64,000 nt of DNA from Nitrososphaeraceae archaeon (GTDB lineage Archaea; Thermoproteota; Nitrososphaeria; Nitrososphaerales; Nitrososphaeraceae). Position 1 is the stretch's first letter. Each line of letters starts with the position of its first letter. The notes under the pieces are model-generated. The model made no database searches. It saw nothing but the letters and a program-made list of their open reading frames with translations, and was not told the origin of the DNA. The position numbers were made by a program, and so were the translations under genes. Where the stretch lies: the NCBI GenBank assembly GCA_009377575.1, contig WHTU01000008.1:1-64000 (forward strand), written 5' to 3'. This document shows positions 1-8,391 of this stretch, piece by piece.

Positions 1-22
1 CATAGTCTGTAGCAACGTTAAT

Positions 23-655
23 TTGCATCAGTACTGTACTCCCTTAACTTCCCTTTCATTCGTAGCTGATGCCTGGTGTCCTGATGACTATCATAGGAGT
101 CCTGATGGAGATTGTGAAAGGGTTCCTTCAGTAGATGCTAGTGTCGATGAACGTTCTGAAGCAGACAATGGCAATGATGAGATTGGACAAATGAAGAATA
201 TAATGACAAAGTTGAAGCTAATAGTCCTTCTCGTAGTGGTGGAATTCAGATCATTCAAGCCAGTAAATGCAAAGGTTAGGCTGATTGTTTCAGAGGTACG
301 GTTACCGAGATAGTTGACGGTGATACAATTGACGTCAACAATGTGCGTATCTGTCTTTCACTGGTAAACACGCCAGAAAGAGGGGAAGCTGGATATAATG
401 ATGCTATCGAAACTACAGAATCTGTATGTCAGGTGGGAAGCCCTGCATTAGTGGATGAAGACGATGGTCAAAAAGAGGGAAGTTACGATAGATTAATAGG
501 AGTAATTTATTCTAATGGTAGCCCGACGTCTTTAAACCAAATACTGGAATAAGCTATTTCCCAATCGATATTACCATTAGATCTGCTAGGAGCATTTAAT
601 CCTCCCGAGGTCATTTCTTACCACTCTTCTCCTTTAATTCATGCACGAATTTCTC
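23..655 (+). pseudogene. Secreted thermonuclease-like (SNase-fold) gene, frameshifted
   Basis: The reading is split. Positions 23-313 encode an N-terminal part with a CPDDYHRSPDGDC segment, a start typical of exported thaumarchaeal proteins. From 280 a second frame encodes the SNase core: VDGDTID, then LVNTPERGE, then a YDRLIGVIY segment matching the end of the staphylococcal nuclease active site. A TAG at 277 and the frame change separate the two parts. A TAA at about 550 ends the core, but the same frame stays readable to 655. By alignment to staphylococcal nuclease (family knowledge), the Arg35 position is Cys here and Asp40 is Asn, while Glu43 and Arg87 equivalents remain. The intact family cleaves nucleic acid outside the cell. 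This copy looks dead. The true 5' end may lie outside the window. Confidence 0.7.
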
Positions 656-719
656 TCTGATGTTTGTGGATAGGCATTCCAATCTGGATACTTATTTACA
701 ATATATTGTACTTTGGAAT

Positions 720-878
720 CTAATATAGTAATAGAGGAAGCAAGAGTGAAATAGGACAGTAATCACATATCATGTCCTTCTCTACCAGTTTACGTTGTAC
801 TGCAGGAATAACGTCACGCTGCCAATCTATTTTTTCTATATATAGACAATTGGCTTGATCACTATTATTATATGTCAT
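720..878 (-). CDS. Small hypothetical protein downstream of the primase/helicase, probably frameshifted
   Basis: An ATG at 878 opens a 52-codon frame 15 bases after the stop of the primase/helicase gene. A GGGAG ribosome-binding-like sequence lies about 7 bases upstream. The product begins MTYNNSDQ and contains a CDYC pair. Its last residues (LLLPLLLY) look out of character. After a frame change near 735-745, protein-like reading continues to a TAA at 634-636 (VQYIVNKYPDWNAY). The original gene was therefore probably about 80 codons long. No family is recognised. It is likely co-transcribed with the primase operon. Confidence 0.4.
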   Translation of the reverse strand: MTYNNSDQANCLYIEKIDWQRDVIPAVQRKLVEKDMICDYCPISLLLPLLLY

Positions 879-893
879 ATGTATTCTCCCAGC

Positions 894-3644
894 TTATTGA
901 TGTAAATTAAGGTAGGAATCGTAAGAATCGTAAGAATCCTCAGATTGAGCGTGATTGTTGTAGCCCATAACAGACGATATTTTATTTTCTTCTGATAATA
1001 TATGGTCCGCAGATCTATTATCGTCAGATATTCTTGGCTTGTTTTGAGCATAATTTTGAATCTCTGATGAATCAGATGATTCTGACGATTGTTTACTGAT
1101 TCTTAATCCACCTAGCCCAGTTTTTGTATTAATTGTGAACTTTTCGATTGTGATCCCAATCTCTCGCAGGTTTGTTCTTACCTCGTTGATCCTTCGAGTT
1201 AAAATATTTGGACGTTTTGGCCACAGTTTAGTCTTTGTATTTATCCTCAGCTGCGTTGCGGCAATCGTTTCAAGCTCTGCCAGTAGTTCGGTTGCAGTTC
1301 CTTCCCATTCTCCGGTTCTTAATTCAATAAGTTTGATAATGGAAGTTGCAACAGGGCTGGCTTCCAATGCTTCCTCGGTTTGCAATCTCATATTTGAGCA
1401 GTAGACATTGAGAAACTCATTTTCCTTGTAATCCATACATCTAGATATTATCTCAGATACCTCTTCGAAATCAGCCATTCTCGATCTACTTTCTAACCTA
1501 ATTCCTCCATCGTTCTTAACTCGCAGAACCTTTGTTAGTATATCGAAGATATAACCCAGTAGCTGTGGCTTTATCTTCTCAAACTCGATCCAGATATCTT
1601 CGACCTTCCGGTATTTTTCTTTAGGTATACGTTCTAACTGTATTATGATCCCTCTATCCAAAAGATCAGCTTTGGTAGCTCCTAGATTTATCCCGTTAAA
1701 ACCTATACCTCGTTTAAAGTTATAGATAATATCTTCATCCGAGGTGTAAAGCTCCCTCTTGGAAAAGCCACTTCCAGTAACAGCTCGGCACAACTGATCT
1801 GATATCCATTCCTTTATGTAGGAAACATTGTCAAAATATGCAACATAATTGTGTTCAAGTTGCTGGACTAATTCATTGATATCTCGAGGAAAGGTTAGAG
1901 TTCTTATAATACTTGGGTCAACAAGCATCTTGATCAATTCTTGCAAGGTAGATTTTGCGCTTCCCTGTTCGCCATGCAGCATTAGGATGGGTTTAGGGAT
2001 ACCTGGAATGAATAAAGATATTATGTAGCATTTAAGGAGCAGCTTTGTATCTTGATCATGTAAGTTAACTAAATCCAAGAATCTATTGAATATGTCATTC
2101 GGATATTCGCGAACTGGATATACTTGCGATTGGAGATTACTATATCTTTTAAACATTATAGGCATTGATTCTGAACTCTCGATAGACCATCCATCGTCTG
2201 CAGTAATCCTTATGATTTCCCATTTCTTGTTTGCAAGATCATAATAGAATTCCTGGTTTAGATTGTTATTCTTCATATCAGTATTATCACCGTTACTTAT
2301 ACGTAGGTTCAATATCCTCGTAATTCCGCTGAAGGTGGCTTGTGCCTTGAGGATATTCAGAATACTTCCTATACTTTCTCCGGTTAGAACCGAATCGCCA
2401 TTTTGTGATTCATAATAAAGCTTGCAAATCCAATTCCTGAATCTGTTACTCTCCATTGGAAGTACCTCGATATGTTGATTTATACCAACAGCTGCGAATG
2501 GTCGATTATATTGATCGACAAAGAATTCCGAACACTTTTGCTGAACTAATGCAAGCGCTCTGGATGCTGCAGACCAATTTGAATCTTCAATACCGTCATA
2601 ATGCATAACGGAAGATTTGTCTTTACCATTTTTCTTTCTCACAAAATCTACTGCACAATCCCACTGTCGATCAAATTCTTTTTTATCTAGGGGTGGCTTA
2701 CATATCTGTAAATTTCTTTTCCAGGTTAGCTCTCTAATTTGATCTAATGAAAGAATGCCTTTATTTCTAAAGATGAGTGATTCGGCAATTCTTAATACTG
2801 CTTCATGTCTATTATTACCTTCAGTTATTTCAAAATCTTGTTTGAAAAGGTCTTGTATCGGTGTTAAAGCTTTGCCATTTCCATTATTGATGTCTAAGTA
2901 CTGAAGGCCATACTTCTTGCTTATATCATCAAAATGTTGTTCAAGTTCAGAGGTCTGTTTTTCTGTAAGTGTTGCTGGTTCATAAGTTGCCAATATAGTA
3001 TAGGGGAATCCGTTCTTGTGCATAGATGGAGCACAATAAATGATTCCATGTTCCCCTAGACTCTTGATCTCAAAAGCAGGAATCTGGTTATTTCTCATTT
3101 TTCTTGTATCAATACGAGAGATATCACTAGCCTTACCTAACAGTGGTCTTGGACAATATATGTAAAAGTGCATCTTGTCAGGACTGTCACTATGTTGTTC
3201 TACTATGGTTCTTGTTGCGAATTTCTCTGGTGAGATTGTTTTCTCACTTCTTGAAAGTATCTCATGTATTGCCTTGAAATTATCTGCATCAACTCCGACA
3301 AGATAATATCCTTCTTTATCTTTTCTATGCCATACCTTTCCTAGGATTACAGCAAGTCCATTACAGAACAGTCCTTCAGACTTCCATTGATCATGTAGCT
3401 TAATTGGTATCGGATCATTTTGAAAACTTTTCCACGGTATGATAGGTTTCTTGTGTAATGTATCAGCAGGTATGACATTAACGCCAATATGATATCTCCA
3501 ATAGTCTGCCCCTGCATTGTAAAATTCTATCTTTTCTTCATGAGAAAGAAACACACCCATCTTTTTCTGCCTTGCCGTGTAAATTAGTAGCGTATCTAAA
3601 TATCTGCTTGGGGTGTCACCACTATCAGAAACAGAAGATATCAT
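894..3644 (-). CDS. Primase-polymerase / helicase fusion of a mobile element
   Basis: A 916-residue replication protein. The N-terminal part resembles archaeo-eukaryotic primase-polymerase domains: motif I DAD (D119, D121), an HFYIY segment near H159, and motif III with E192 and a CAPSMHKNG stretch (H209), like the Prim-Pol consensus. The C-terminal part has a P-loop GEQGSAKST (558-566), an acidic Walker B-like VAYFDNV (D605) and a DLLDRG arginine (about 664), as in D5-like or SF3-like plasmid and viral helicases. Known relatives start and drive replication of archaeal plasmids and viruses. The gene is the last large gene of a minus-strand operon whose members overlap by ATGA junctions. With the recombinase at 5186-6430, it points to an integrated replicon. 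The exact helicase superfamily is uncertain. Confidence 0.85.
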   Translation of the reverse strand: MISSVSDSGDTPSRYLDTLLIYTARQKKMGVFLSHEEKIEFYNAGADYWRYHIGVNVIPADTLHKKPIIPWKSFQNDPIPIKLHDQWKSEGLFCNGLAVILGKVWHRKDKEGYYLVGVDADNFKAIHEILSRSEKTISPEKFATRTIVEQHSDSPDKMHFYIYCPRPLLGKASDISRIDTRKMRNNQIPAFEIKSLGEHGIIYCAPSMHKNGFPYTILATYEPATLTEKQTSELEQHFDDISKKYGLQYLDINNGNGKALTPIQDLFKQDFEITEGNNRHEAVLRIAESLIFRNKGILSLDQIRELTWKRNLQICKPPLDKKEFDRQWDCAVDFVRKKNGKDKSSVMHYDGIEDSNWSAASRALALVQQKCSEFFVDQYNRPFAAVGINQHIEVLPMESNRFRNWICKLYYESQNGDSVLTGESIGSILNILKAQATFSGITRILNLRISNGDNTDMKNNNLNQEFYYDLANKKWEIIRITADDGWSIESSESMPIMFKRYSNLQSQVYPVREYPNDIFNRFLDLVNLHDQDTKLLLKCYIISLFIPGIPKPILMLHGEQGSAKSTLQELIKMLVDPSIIRTLTFPRDINELVQQLEHNYVAYFDNVSYIKEWISDQLCRAVTGSGFSKRELYTSDEDIIYNFKRGIGFNGINLGATKADLLDRGIIIQLERIPKEKYRKVEDIWIEFEKIKPQLLGYIFDILTKVLRVKNDGGIRLESRSRMADFEEVSEIISRCMDYKENEFLNVYCSNMRLQTEEALEASPVATSIIKLIELRTGEWEGTATELLAELETIAATQLRINTKTKLWPKRPNILTRRINEVRTNLREIGITIEKFTINTKTGLGGLRISKQSSESSDSSEIQNYAQNKPRISDDNRSADHILSEENKISSVMGYNNHAQSEDSYDSYDSYLNLHQ

Positions 3645-3886
3645 TCGAACGTCACCTCGTCATCTCTAGCTTCTGATTGATCGCAAGCTATCCCATACCA
3701 ACATAGATCGGAGGCACAGGTGCTACTGTAAAGGCCACTATTGATCTGCCGCAATACCATAAGCCTTTTAGTAGCTACATTGATACAGTTAGGACATTCA
3801 CAGGTTAGGTTTTGTTTATGGTACGCGGCCTTAGGATCGAAAACCTTATTTTTCGTTGTGTCGTTAATTGTATCGCTGTAGATCAT
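3641..3886 (-). CDS. Small Cys-rich protein of the element
   Basis: An 81-residue protein with a CECPNC cluster near residue 30 and further cysteines (STCASDLC, GIAC), a pattern suited to binding one zinc ion. Its stop overlaps the start of the primase/helicase by an ATGA, and its own start overlaps the stop of the gene before it in the same way, so translational coupling is likely. No family is recognised. Small zinc-binding proteins beside replication genes in archaeal plasmids are often DNA-binding or accessory replication factors. That role is only inference here. Confidence 0.6.
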   Translation of the reverse strand: MIYSDTINDTTKNKVFDPKAAYHKQNLTCECPNCINVATKRLMVLRQINSGLYSSTCASDLCWYGIACDQSEARDDEVTFE

Positions 3887-4107
3887 CCGCTTGGGTCGTC
3901 ACCTGAGTCTTGATTTACTTCAAAATGAGGTGCTAGTTCAGTCTTGTACCCGTCTAAACTAGCACCATGTCCTTGTTTTTTATGACAATGACATAAACAA
4001 TTAAAATTAAACCCTAGCCCTTGCCATCTCCCCGCACAACTATAATGCTTCCCTAACTTACAATTTCTATTTTCAAATTCCAGCGAGGTCAAAGTTAGCT
4101 CGTTCAA
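3883..4107 (-). CDS. Small Cys/His-rich protein of the element
   Basis: A 74-residue protein starting with TTG immediately after the TAA of the ribbon-helix-helix gene, so the start is supported by tight operon packing. It contains C-x6-C followed by NCLCHCHKK, a Cys/His cluster able to bind metal. The C-terminal third is acidic and polar. Family unknown. It sits between a DNA-binding regulator and another Cys-rich protein in a four- or five-gene operon. Confidence 0.55.
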   Translation of the reverse strand: MNELTLTSLEFENRNCKLGKHYSCAGRWQGLGFNFNCLCHCHKKQGHGASLDGYKTELAPHFEVNQDSGDDPSG

Positions 4108-4266
4108 TTAAGATGGAACGACCTCCTCAACTTCATCTTGAACATTTTTATCCAGCTCCGAAAATATGCGCAAAATGACATCGCTGTAGGTTTCACCAAA
4201 TTTTCCAGCAATCTTGACTTTCTGGAATGCCTCCTGATTTAGCGTAATAGTATGCCGAGTATGCAT
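4108..4266 (-). CDS. Ribbon-helix-helix (antitoxin-like) regulator, 52 aa
   Basis: A short gene read from an ATG at 4266 to a TAA at 4108. The product starts MHTRHTITLNQEAFQKVK and continues GKFGETYSDVILRI. An initial beta strand followed by two helices with a Gly-x-Ser/Thr-Tyr-Ser-Asp turn is the layout of small archaeal RHH proteins of the VapB/DUF7557 type. Such proteins bind operator DNA as dimers and often repress their own operon. Here it is the first gene of the minus-strand replication operon and faces the gene at 4315 across a 48-bp spacer, so it may control both. No PIN or RelE toxin follows it. Confidence 0.65.
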   Translation of the reverse strand: MHTRHTITLNQEAFQKVKIAGKFGETYSDVILRIFSELDKNVQDEVEEVVPS

Positions 4267-4314
4267 ATAATAGGATGAATAAACATAAAATTAGAATAAT
4301 GTTTTTGTCTTATA
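4267..4314. promoter_or_regulatory. Divergent promoter spacer of the element
   Basis: Only 48 very AT-rich bases separate the start of the minus-strand RHH operon from the plus-strand gene at 4315. Both promoters must lie within this spacer or its edges, so an operator bound by the RHH protein could affect both directions. This is inferred from layout. I did not identify a clear palindrome. Confidence 0.35.
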
Positions 4315-5142
4315 ATGGTCAATGAGGACAAAAACGTTAAAATATTTCCTCAACCTGAACGTGACGAAATAGAATCAATACTTATAAAAATAGTAAGAGA
4401 GATGCAACGATCTCTGGACAATTTACCAGATCCTAAAGAATACTCATCTATCATTTTAAAGGAAGCTAGATCTAATATAACTCTGGCAACCGTCTTGTTA
4501 TTATCGCTATCTTTTGGTCTAGGACCAAAAGATAAGTTAGATCCTAAAGAATTTAGAAAAAGATTTGGACAAGAATCTAGTTTTGAGCCATATCAAATAA
4601 CAGCTGCTTTTGATAGAGCAAAAAAGGAGGGTGCATATACTGAGGTAGAAAGACACAAAAAAATTAGACACCCTGGACGACCTAAATCTTCTGACAATAT
4701 GTCAAATAATAGAGGAAGTGGTCGTCCAGCGCGAACCTTTCAAGTATCTAAAGGATTAGTGAAACTAAGGAAAATTATATCCATAGAAGATGCAAATAAA
4801 CTAATACACGATCGGTTAAATCAAGAAGGAATATTACAAGAATACTATAAATTCCTTATTTTGACATTCTATTACGCGCTGAGAAAGGAGGGTTCCTCAG
4901 AAGGGATATTATTTAAGGGAATAAAAACAGCATTCCCAAATTATATGAAAAATGTCATGGGATATAATGAAAAGATAGACATTAATCCCTCAAGTTGGAA
5001 GTCCTTAGTAAATGATGTATTCTTGAGATATGATGAAAAACATTTCGAATCTCTTGTTGCGCCAAGATTAGCAAACTTCCTCACTGAAAATCAATTAGAC
5101 TATCATTCTTTTTTTCTTAAAATATTGCCAAAGCTACAGTGA
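4315..5142 (+). CDS. Putative DNA-binding protein with AT-hook-like linker
   Basis: A 275-residue protein of unknown family. The N-terminal ~110 residues are helical and charged. A central basic linker (about 115-145) carries two GRP cores, HPGRPKSS and GSGRPARTF, that resemble AT-hook minor-groove binding motifs. The C-terminal part is again helical (VKLRKIISIEDANKLI, then RNAs of lysine-rich helices to the end). It is transcribed away from the replication operon and toward the recombinase, and is followed by a T-run. A role in replication or partition of the element is a guess from context. The start is ATG close to the divergent promoter. Confidence 0.55.
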   Translation: MVNEDKNVKIFPQPERDEIESILIKIVREMQRSLDNLPDPKEYSSIILKEARSNITLATVLLLSLSFGLGPKDKLDPKEFRKRFGQESSFEPYQITAAFDRAKKEGAYTEVERHKKIRHPGRPKSSDNMSNNRGSGRPARTFQVSKGLVKLRKIISIEDANKLIHDRLNQEGILQEYYKFLILTFYYALRKEGSSEGILFKGIKTAFPNYMKNVMGYNEKIDINPSSWKSLVNDVFLRYDEKHFESLVAPRLANFLTENQLDYHSFFLKILPKLQ

Positions 5143-5155
5143 AGGTAAAACCAAG

Positions 5156-5162
5156 TTTTTTT
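5156..5162 (+). terminator. T-run terminator after the gene at 4315
   Basis: Seven consecutive T residues follow the stop codon by about 14 bases. Archaeal transcription commonly ends at oligo-T stretches in the non-template strand. The site also separates this gene from the convergent recombinase gene. Confidence 0.4.
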
Positions 5163-5185
5163 CAATTAAAAACCGCTCACTGCAG

Positions 5186-6430
5186 CTATGTACTATTTAA
5201 AGATTTTGGTTTTAGCTGCCCTGAATCGATAAGTGATTGAATTAGTTGTTCAAATTGTTCCTGCTTACGCACCATATTTTGAATCATTTTATCCTTCTCT
5301 TCAAGCTGTGATATGATATCTGCACCTTTTCTTTCTAGCTCCCCATAATCAAGAAAGGTTAGATATGGTTCTATTTTTTTAAAAATCTCTATTTTTTCTT
5401 TTTCACTCTTTCTATAATAGGTGGATCCTGAATGACCGATAAAGAAATTGGCATAATCCGAATAACCAAGATCAGAAATGGTGGAATAAACATATCTGCG
5501 AAAAGAATGGAGGGTGATCCTCCTATGTTGAGCTCCAACCGATTCCTCTCTTTGTCCTCTCCCCATGCGATCTAATGTGTTACCAAAGATGGAAGCTAGT
5601 TCAACATACATAGATCGAATAGAAACAGAAAGATAGCCTTGAGATGAAGCGTTCATTGAGAAAACTAAATCGTTATCTATTTTTGGTGGCGTTCTGTATT
5701 CAGAAGTCGACTTGCCAGCTTTCTTATCATAAAACGACACTCTTCTTTTACGAAATTTATATTCCAACCAGTTCCTAAGTTGCTTGGCTATTTCTTGCGT
5801 AAGTAGAACAGTACGATCTGATCTAGTTTTTGTGTATTCTCCTCTCACGTATAACTTAGGCGGAATCGAATCTAAATCCAAATCACAGATTCGCACTGAG
5901 ATTACTTCTGAAGCTCTCATTCCTGTTGCAGCTAGCAACATTACATATGTTTTGAGCCGAACATTTGAACAAGTATTAAGAATATCTGTTACATCACTTT
6001 TACTTAGTGCTTTCTTTTCTTTTTGAACAGCTCTTGGGAGCTTAACCTTAAACTTGAACTTTCTTACACTAACTTCAATATCGCAATATTCAAAAAAGTT
6101 CTTTGCAGTTACTACACGCTGTTTGATAGTGATTGGAGCGATAGTTCCTGTTAGATAAGCAGCATATGATGATAGTACGTCGTAAGGATTCAAATTCGTT
6201 TCCTTATTCTGGTTATCATAGTTGAGAATCTTGTGAATAAGATTATCTATATTACATTGATAGGTCTTGTACACAAATTTAGCAAAATCATGCAATCTAT
6301 TCTTGTATTCTTGTGCGGTTGAATTACTCATTGATTTTACATTATTAATATATTTGATCGCTAGTTGACTACTCATCATACTTCTTTTTCGATCAGCAAT
6401 GTCATTTGTACGCTTAACTAGTTGCAACAC
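5186..6430 (-). CDS. Tyrosine recombinase / integrase
   Basis: A 414-residue site-specific recombinase. An N-terminal core-binding (SAM-like) region at about 20-120 is followed by the catalytic domain. It shows R172 in ATGMRASEV, a lysine in YTKTRSDR (about 201), the HxxR box LHSFRR (H308, R311), H333 in IGHSGS, and the Tyr pair at 338-339 in STYYRK, one of which should be the nucleophile. A C-terminal coiled-coil-like helix (about 370-400) follows. The family inserts and excises DNA at short identical sites. Lying at one end of the replication module, it is probably the element's integrase. I could not identify the attachment sites or a tRNA target. Confidence 0.9.
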   Translation of the reverse strand: MLQLVKRTNDIADRKRSMMSSQLAIKYINNVKSMSNSTAQEYKNRLHDFAKFVYKTYQCNIDNLIHKILNYDNQNKETNLNPYDVLSSYAAYLTGTIAPITIKQRVVTAKNFFEYCDIEVSVRKFKFKVKLPRAVQKEKKALSKSDVTDILNTCSNVRLKTYVMLLAATGMRASEVISVRICDLDLDSIPPKLYVRGEYTKTRSDRTVLLTQEIAKQLRNWLEYKFRKRRVSFYDKKAGKSTSEYRTPPKIDNDLVFSMNASSQGYLSVSIRSMYVELASIFGNTLDRMGRGQREESVGAQHRRITLHSFRRYVYSTISDLGYSDYANFFIGHSGSTYYRKSEKEKIEIFKKIEPYLTFLDYGELERKGADIISQLEEKDKMIQNMVRKQEQFEQLIQSLIDSGQLKPKSLNST

Positions 6431-6662
6431 AGGTAGATAGAAACCTTAAACTTATAACTATTGCGTATTTATAAAGGTCTATGCTTGATAAACTAAGCAA
6501 TTGTTATAATATTTATAGATAAGTTAATTTACCCAGAATCTAATCATAGGTAGAACTTTGAGATTTATAAGGCCCTAATACTTGTTCTACTCCATCTCGG
6601 CAATCTTAAAATGGTATTCACCTTGCGAGCAGTGGTTTTCGAGAGTTACTATATTCGAAATT

Positions 6663-6713
6663 GGTATCAAATCAGGTTAACCCAGGTATCAAATCAGGTA
6701 AACCCAGGTATCA
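6663..6713. repeat. 22-bp tandem direct repeat, 2.3 copies
   Basis: Copies at 6663-6684 and 6685-6706 begin GGTATCAAATCAGGT and differ at one position (T or A). A 7-base start of a third copy follows at 6707. The array is about 230 bases upstream of the recombinase gene start. Iteron-like or operator arrays of this length are common near plasmid origins and integrase control regions. Its function here is not shown. Confidence 0.7.
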
Positions 6714-6778
6714 TTAAAGATGTAGAATGGATGTCATGCTTAAAACTGCGATATGGGGCTTTGAATAAGATAGGATAA

Positions 6779-6976
6779 TCATATCAGGTTCCTCATATCT
6801 CTGCTTATTTCTGCTTTTGGCATCATATATGAGACTAATTTGTCTGTTAAATGCACTGGCAAGGGGAAGGCTATTATCCGCTTCAGAATACTCTTCCTGC
6901 CTTGAATCTCAAAGAAATTCAGACGGCCGTCAGTCCTGCTAGTAATTGAGCCGTCAAATGTCCCGACTGATAACAT
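6779..6976 (-). CDS. Doubtful small ORF
   Basis: A 65-codon frame with a plausible amino-acid mix (SVGTFDGSI near the start, LVSYMMPKAE near the end) but no recognised family and no clear ribosome-binding site. It could be the remnant of a larger gene, since it lies between an element edge and a broken ABM gene. Little else can be said. Confidence 0.2.
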   Translation of the reverse strand: MLSVGTFDGSITSRTDGRLNFFEIQGRKSILKRIIAFPLPVHLTDKLVSYMMPKAEISRDMRNLI

Positions 6977-7109
6977 GATGAGAAGATCTGATAGGAAGTT
7001 CTGGACGGGAGGACACTAAGTCGTGATGATCATTTGCTGCATTGAGAATCCTCACTCCTGCACAAATGAGTTACCAAATACTGAAATATTATTGCCTGGA
7101 AAATAGGAT

Positions 7110-7479
7110 ATGGTAAAAATTATTGAAATGGACGATAAGGTATCACTCAATGAACCGTTTAAAGATGACGTTGGGGCAGTGATTCTAATGAACAAGTTCA
7201 ATGTGAGCTCTGACGAGGTCAAAGAATTTCTAGAGGTATTTGCCGAGACGACTAAATTCTTTAAGCAACAACCCGGATTTATCTCAGCTCAAGTTGCACT
7301 TAGGAATTGCTGGGAGTTCCACATTCATTAATTATGTAGTATAGGAGTCTGTAGCACACTTCAAACAGGCATTTAGCAGGCCTGAGTTTCGATCAAACAT
7401 GGCCAAGCTACTTCCCAACACTGTTATGTCTTCTCACCTGTTCAAAAAAGTTGCAGTCCCTGGGATTTGTGTGGATTAG
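7110..7479 (+). pseudogene. ABM-domain (antibiotic biosynthesis monooxygenase-like) gene, broken
   Basis: The first frame (from ATG 7110) reads VGAVILMNKFNVSS and FFKQQPGFISAQ, typical of the small ferredoxin-like ABM fold. Near 7295 the frame breaks. The correct continuation is in another frame (GIAGSSTFINYVV, then HFKQAFSRPEF), interrupted once by TAG at 7343-7345 and ending at TAG 7477-7479 with LFKKVAVPGI. A complete product would be about 123 residues. Family members are cofactor-free oxygenases or heme-associated proteins, and their substrates are hard to predict. One frameshift plus one stop suggests real decay rather than a single sequencing error. Confidence 0.7.
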
Positions 7480-8391
7480 TTATTGTGACCGTTCTGATCC
7501 ACTCCGATCCAACTTTGAAGGTATAAGTCTACAGCTCTCCCATAGTCGTGCTGATAATGACAAGGAGGCAAATCAACTGAAGTAGAACAAACTTGACCGT
7601 TCTATCTAGTCTTATTATCTGCAACCACGTCCGATGTCTGAAAATTAGGTCCAGGTAGCAATTTGAACCGGAACCTCTCAGATTATTTCTTCCTAACTCT
7701 ATAGTTACTTTGAATCTAATTCGCATATTCGAATTTTTTACAGTTAAAAATGGTTAGCACCTGAAATATAGGAGGAGGATGCTAGATGACGTCTACACTG
7801 TGTAGGGTGGAACCAATCTGGCCACATATGGAAACGTAGCTGACATAGAACTAAGAAACTAATAGTATGCTTTATTATCGCGTAGTACATATCTCTCTAA
7901 GACTCATATTCATAGCTATCCATGTTATTAGAGTATGAGGAATCAAACTGTTTGTCTCCAGATTCCCTTAAGCATATCATTTTTCGGGCGATATATTCAA
8001 AGACAATATATGCGCCAGAGGGATTGACCCATACACATGTCTTGCTCATTCAGCTGTAATATGACTTCGAAAATTCTTGGTATTGAGTTTGCGGTTGTTT
8101 CCATGTTCTAGGAGTCGACAGCTACACTTCTCGATCCGGGGGGGGGGGAATAACTGTTTCTTATTTAGGTATTAACTGATTGCGAAACGTGCAAGCACAT
8201 CGTATAAAGGATATAGGTCAAAACAATCTACGAGGGGTGTGTTGAATATGCTCTCGAGAATACACTCACTGAGAATGCAGTAAATCACCAAACTCAAAAG
8301 ATCAAGCTCCAAGTAAGAGGACTATTTTTAGGTCACAGTTTGTGAATTAATATAAAAAATAATCTGAGCTCTTAATGACTTATAACAGGGA
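7480..8391. other. Long spacer without a convincing gene
   Basis: About 900 bases with no supported gene. It contains a strong GGAGGAGG sequence at 7771-7778 placed correctly for an ATG at 7786, but that frame ends after 17 codons (tag at 7837-7839). It also holds a run of 11 G residues and an AT-rich TATA-like stretch near 8347-8360 that may serve the HtrA gene. A 65-codon minus frame at 7529-7726 has no protein-like features. Confidence 0.5.
8138..8148. repeat. G11 homopolymer
   Basis: Eleven consecutive G residues in an otherwise AT-rich spacer. Such runs are unusual in this base composition. They may be slippage-prone or reflect an assembly artefact. No gene depends on it visibly. Confidence 0.8.

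Noticed and set aside
1135-1404. Plus-strand 89-codon frame inside the primase/helicase gene
   Set aside because: It is antisense to a strongly supported coding region and has no motif of its own.
7529-7726. Possible tRNA-like T-arm (GGTTCAAATT) and a 65-codon minus frame
   Set aside because: The flanking stems do not pair, no acceptor stem or anticodon arm can be built, and the frame has no protein-like pattern.
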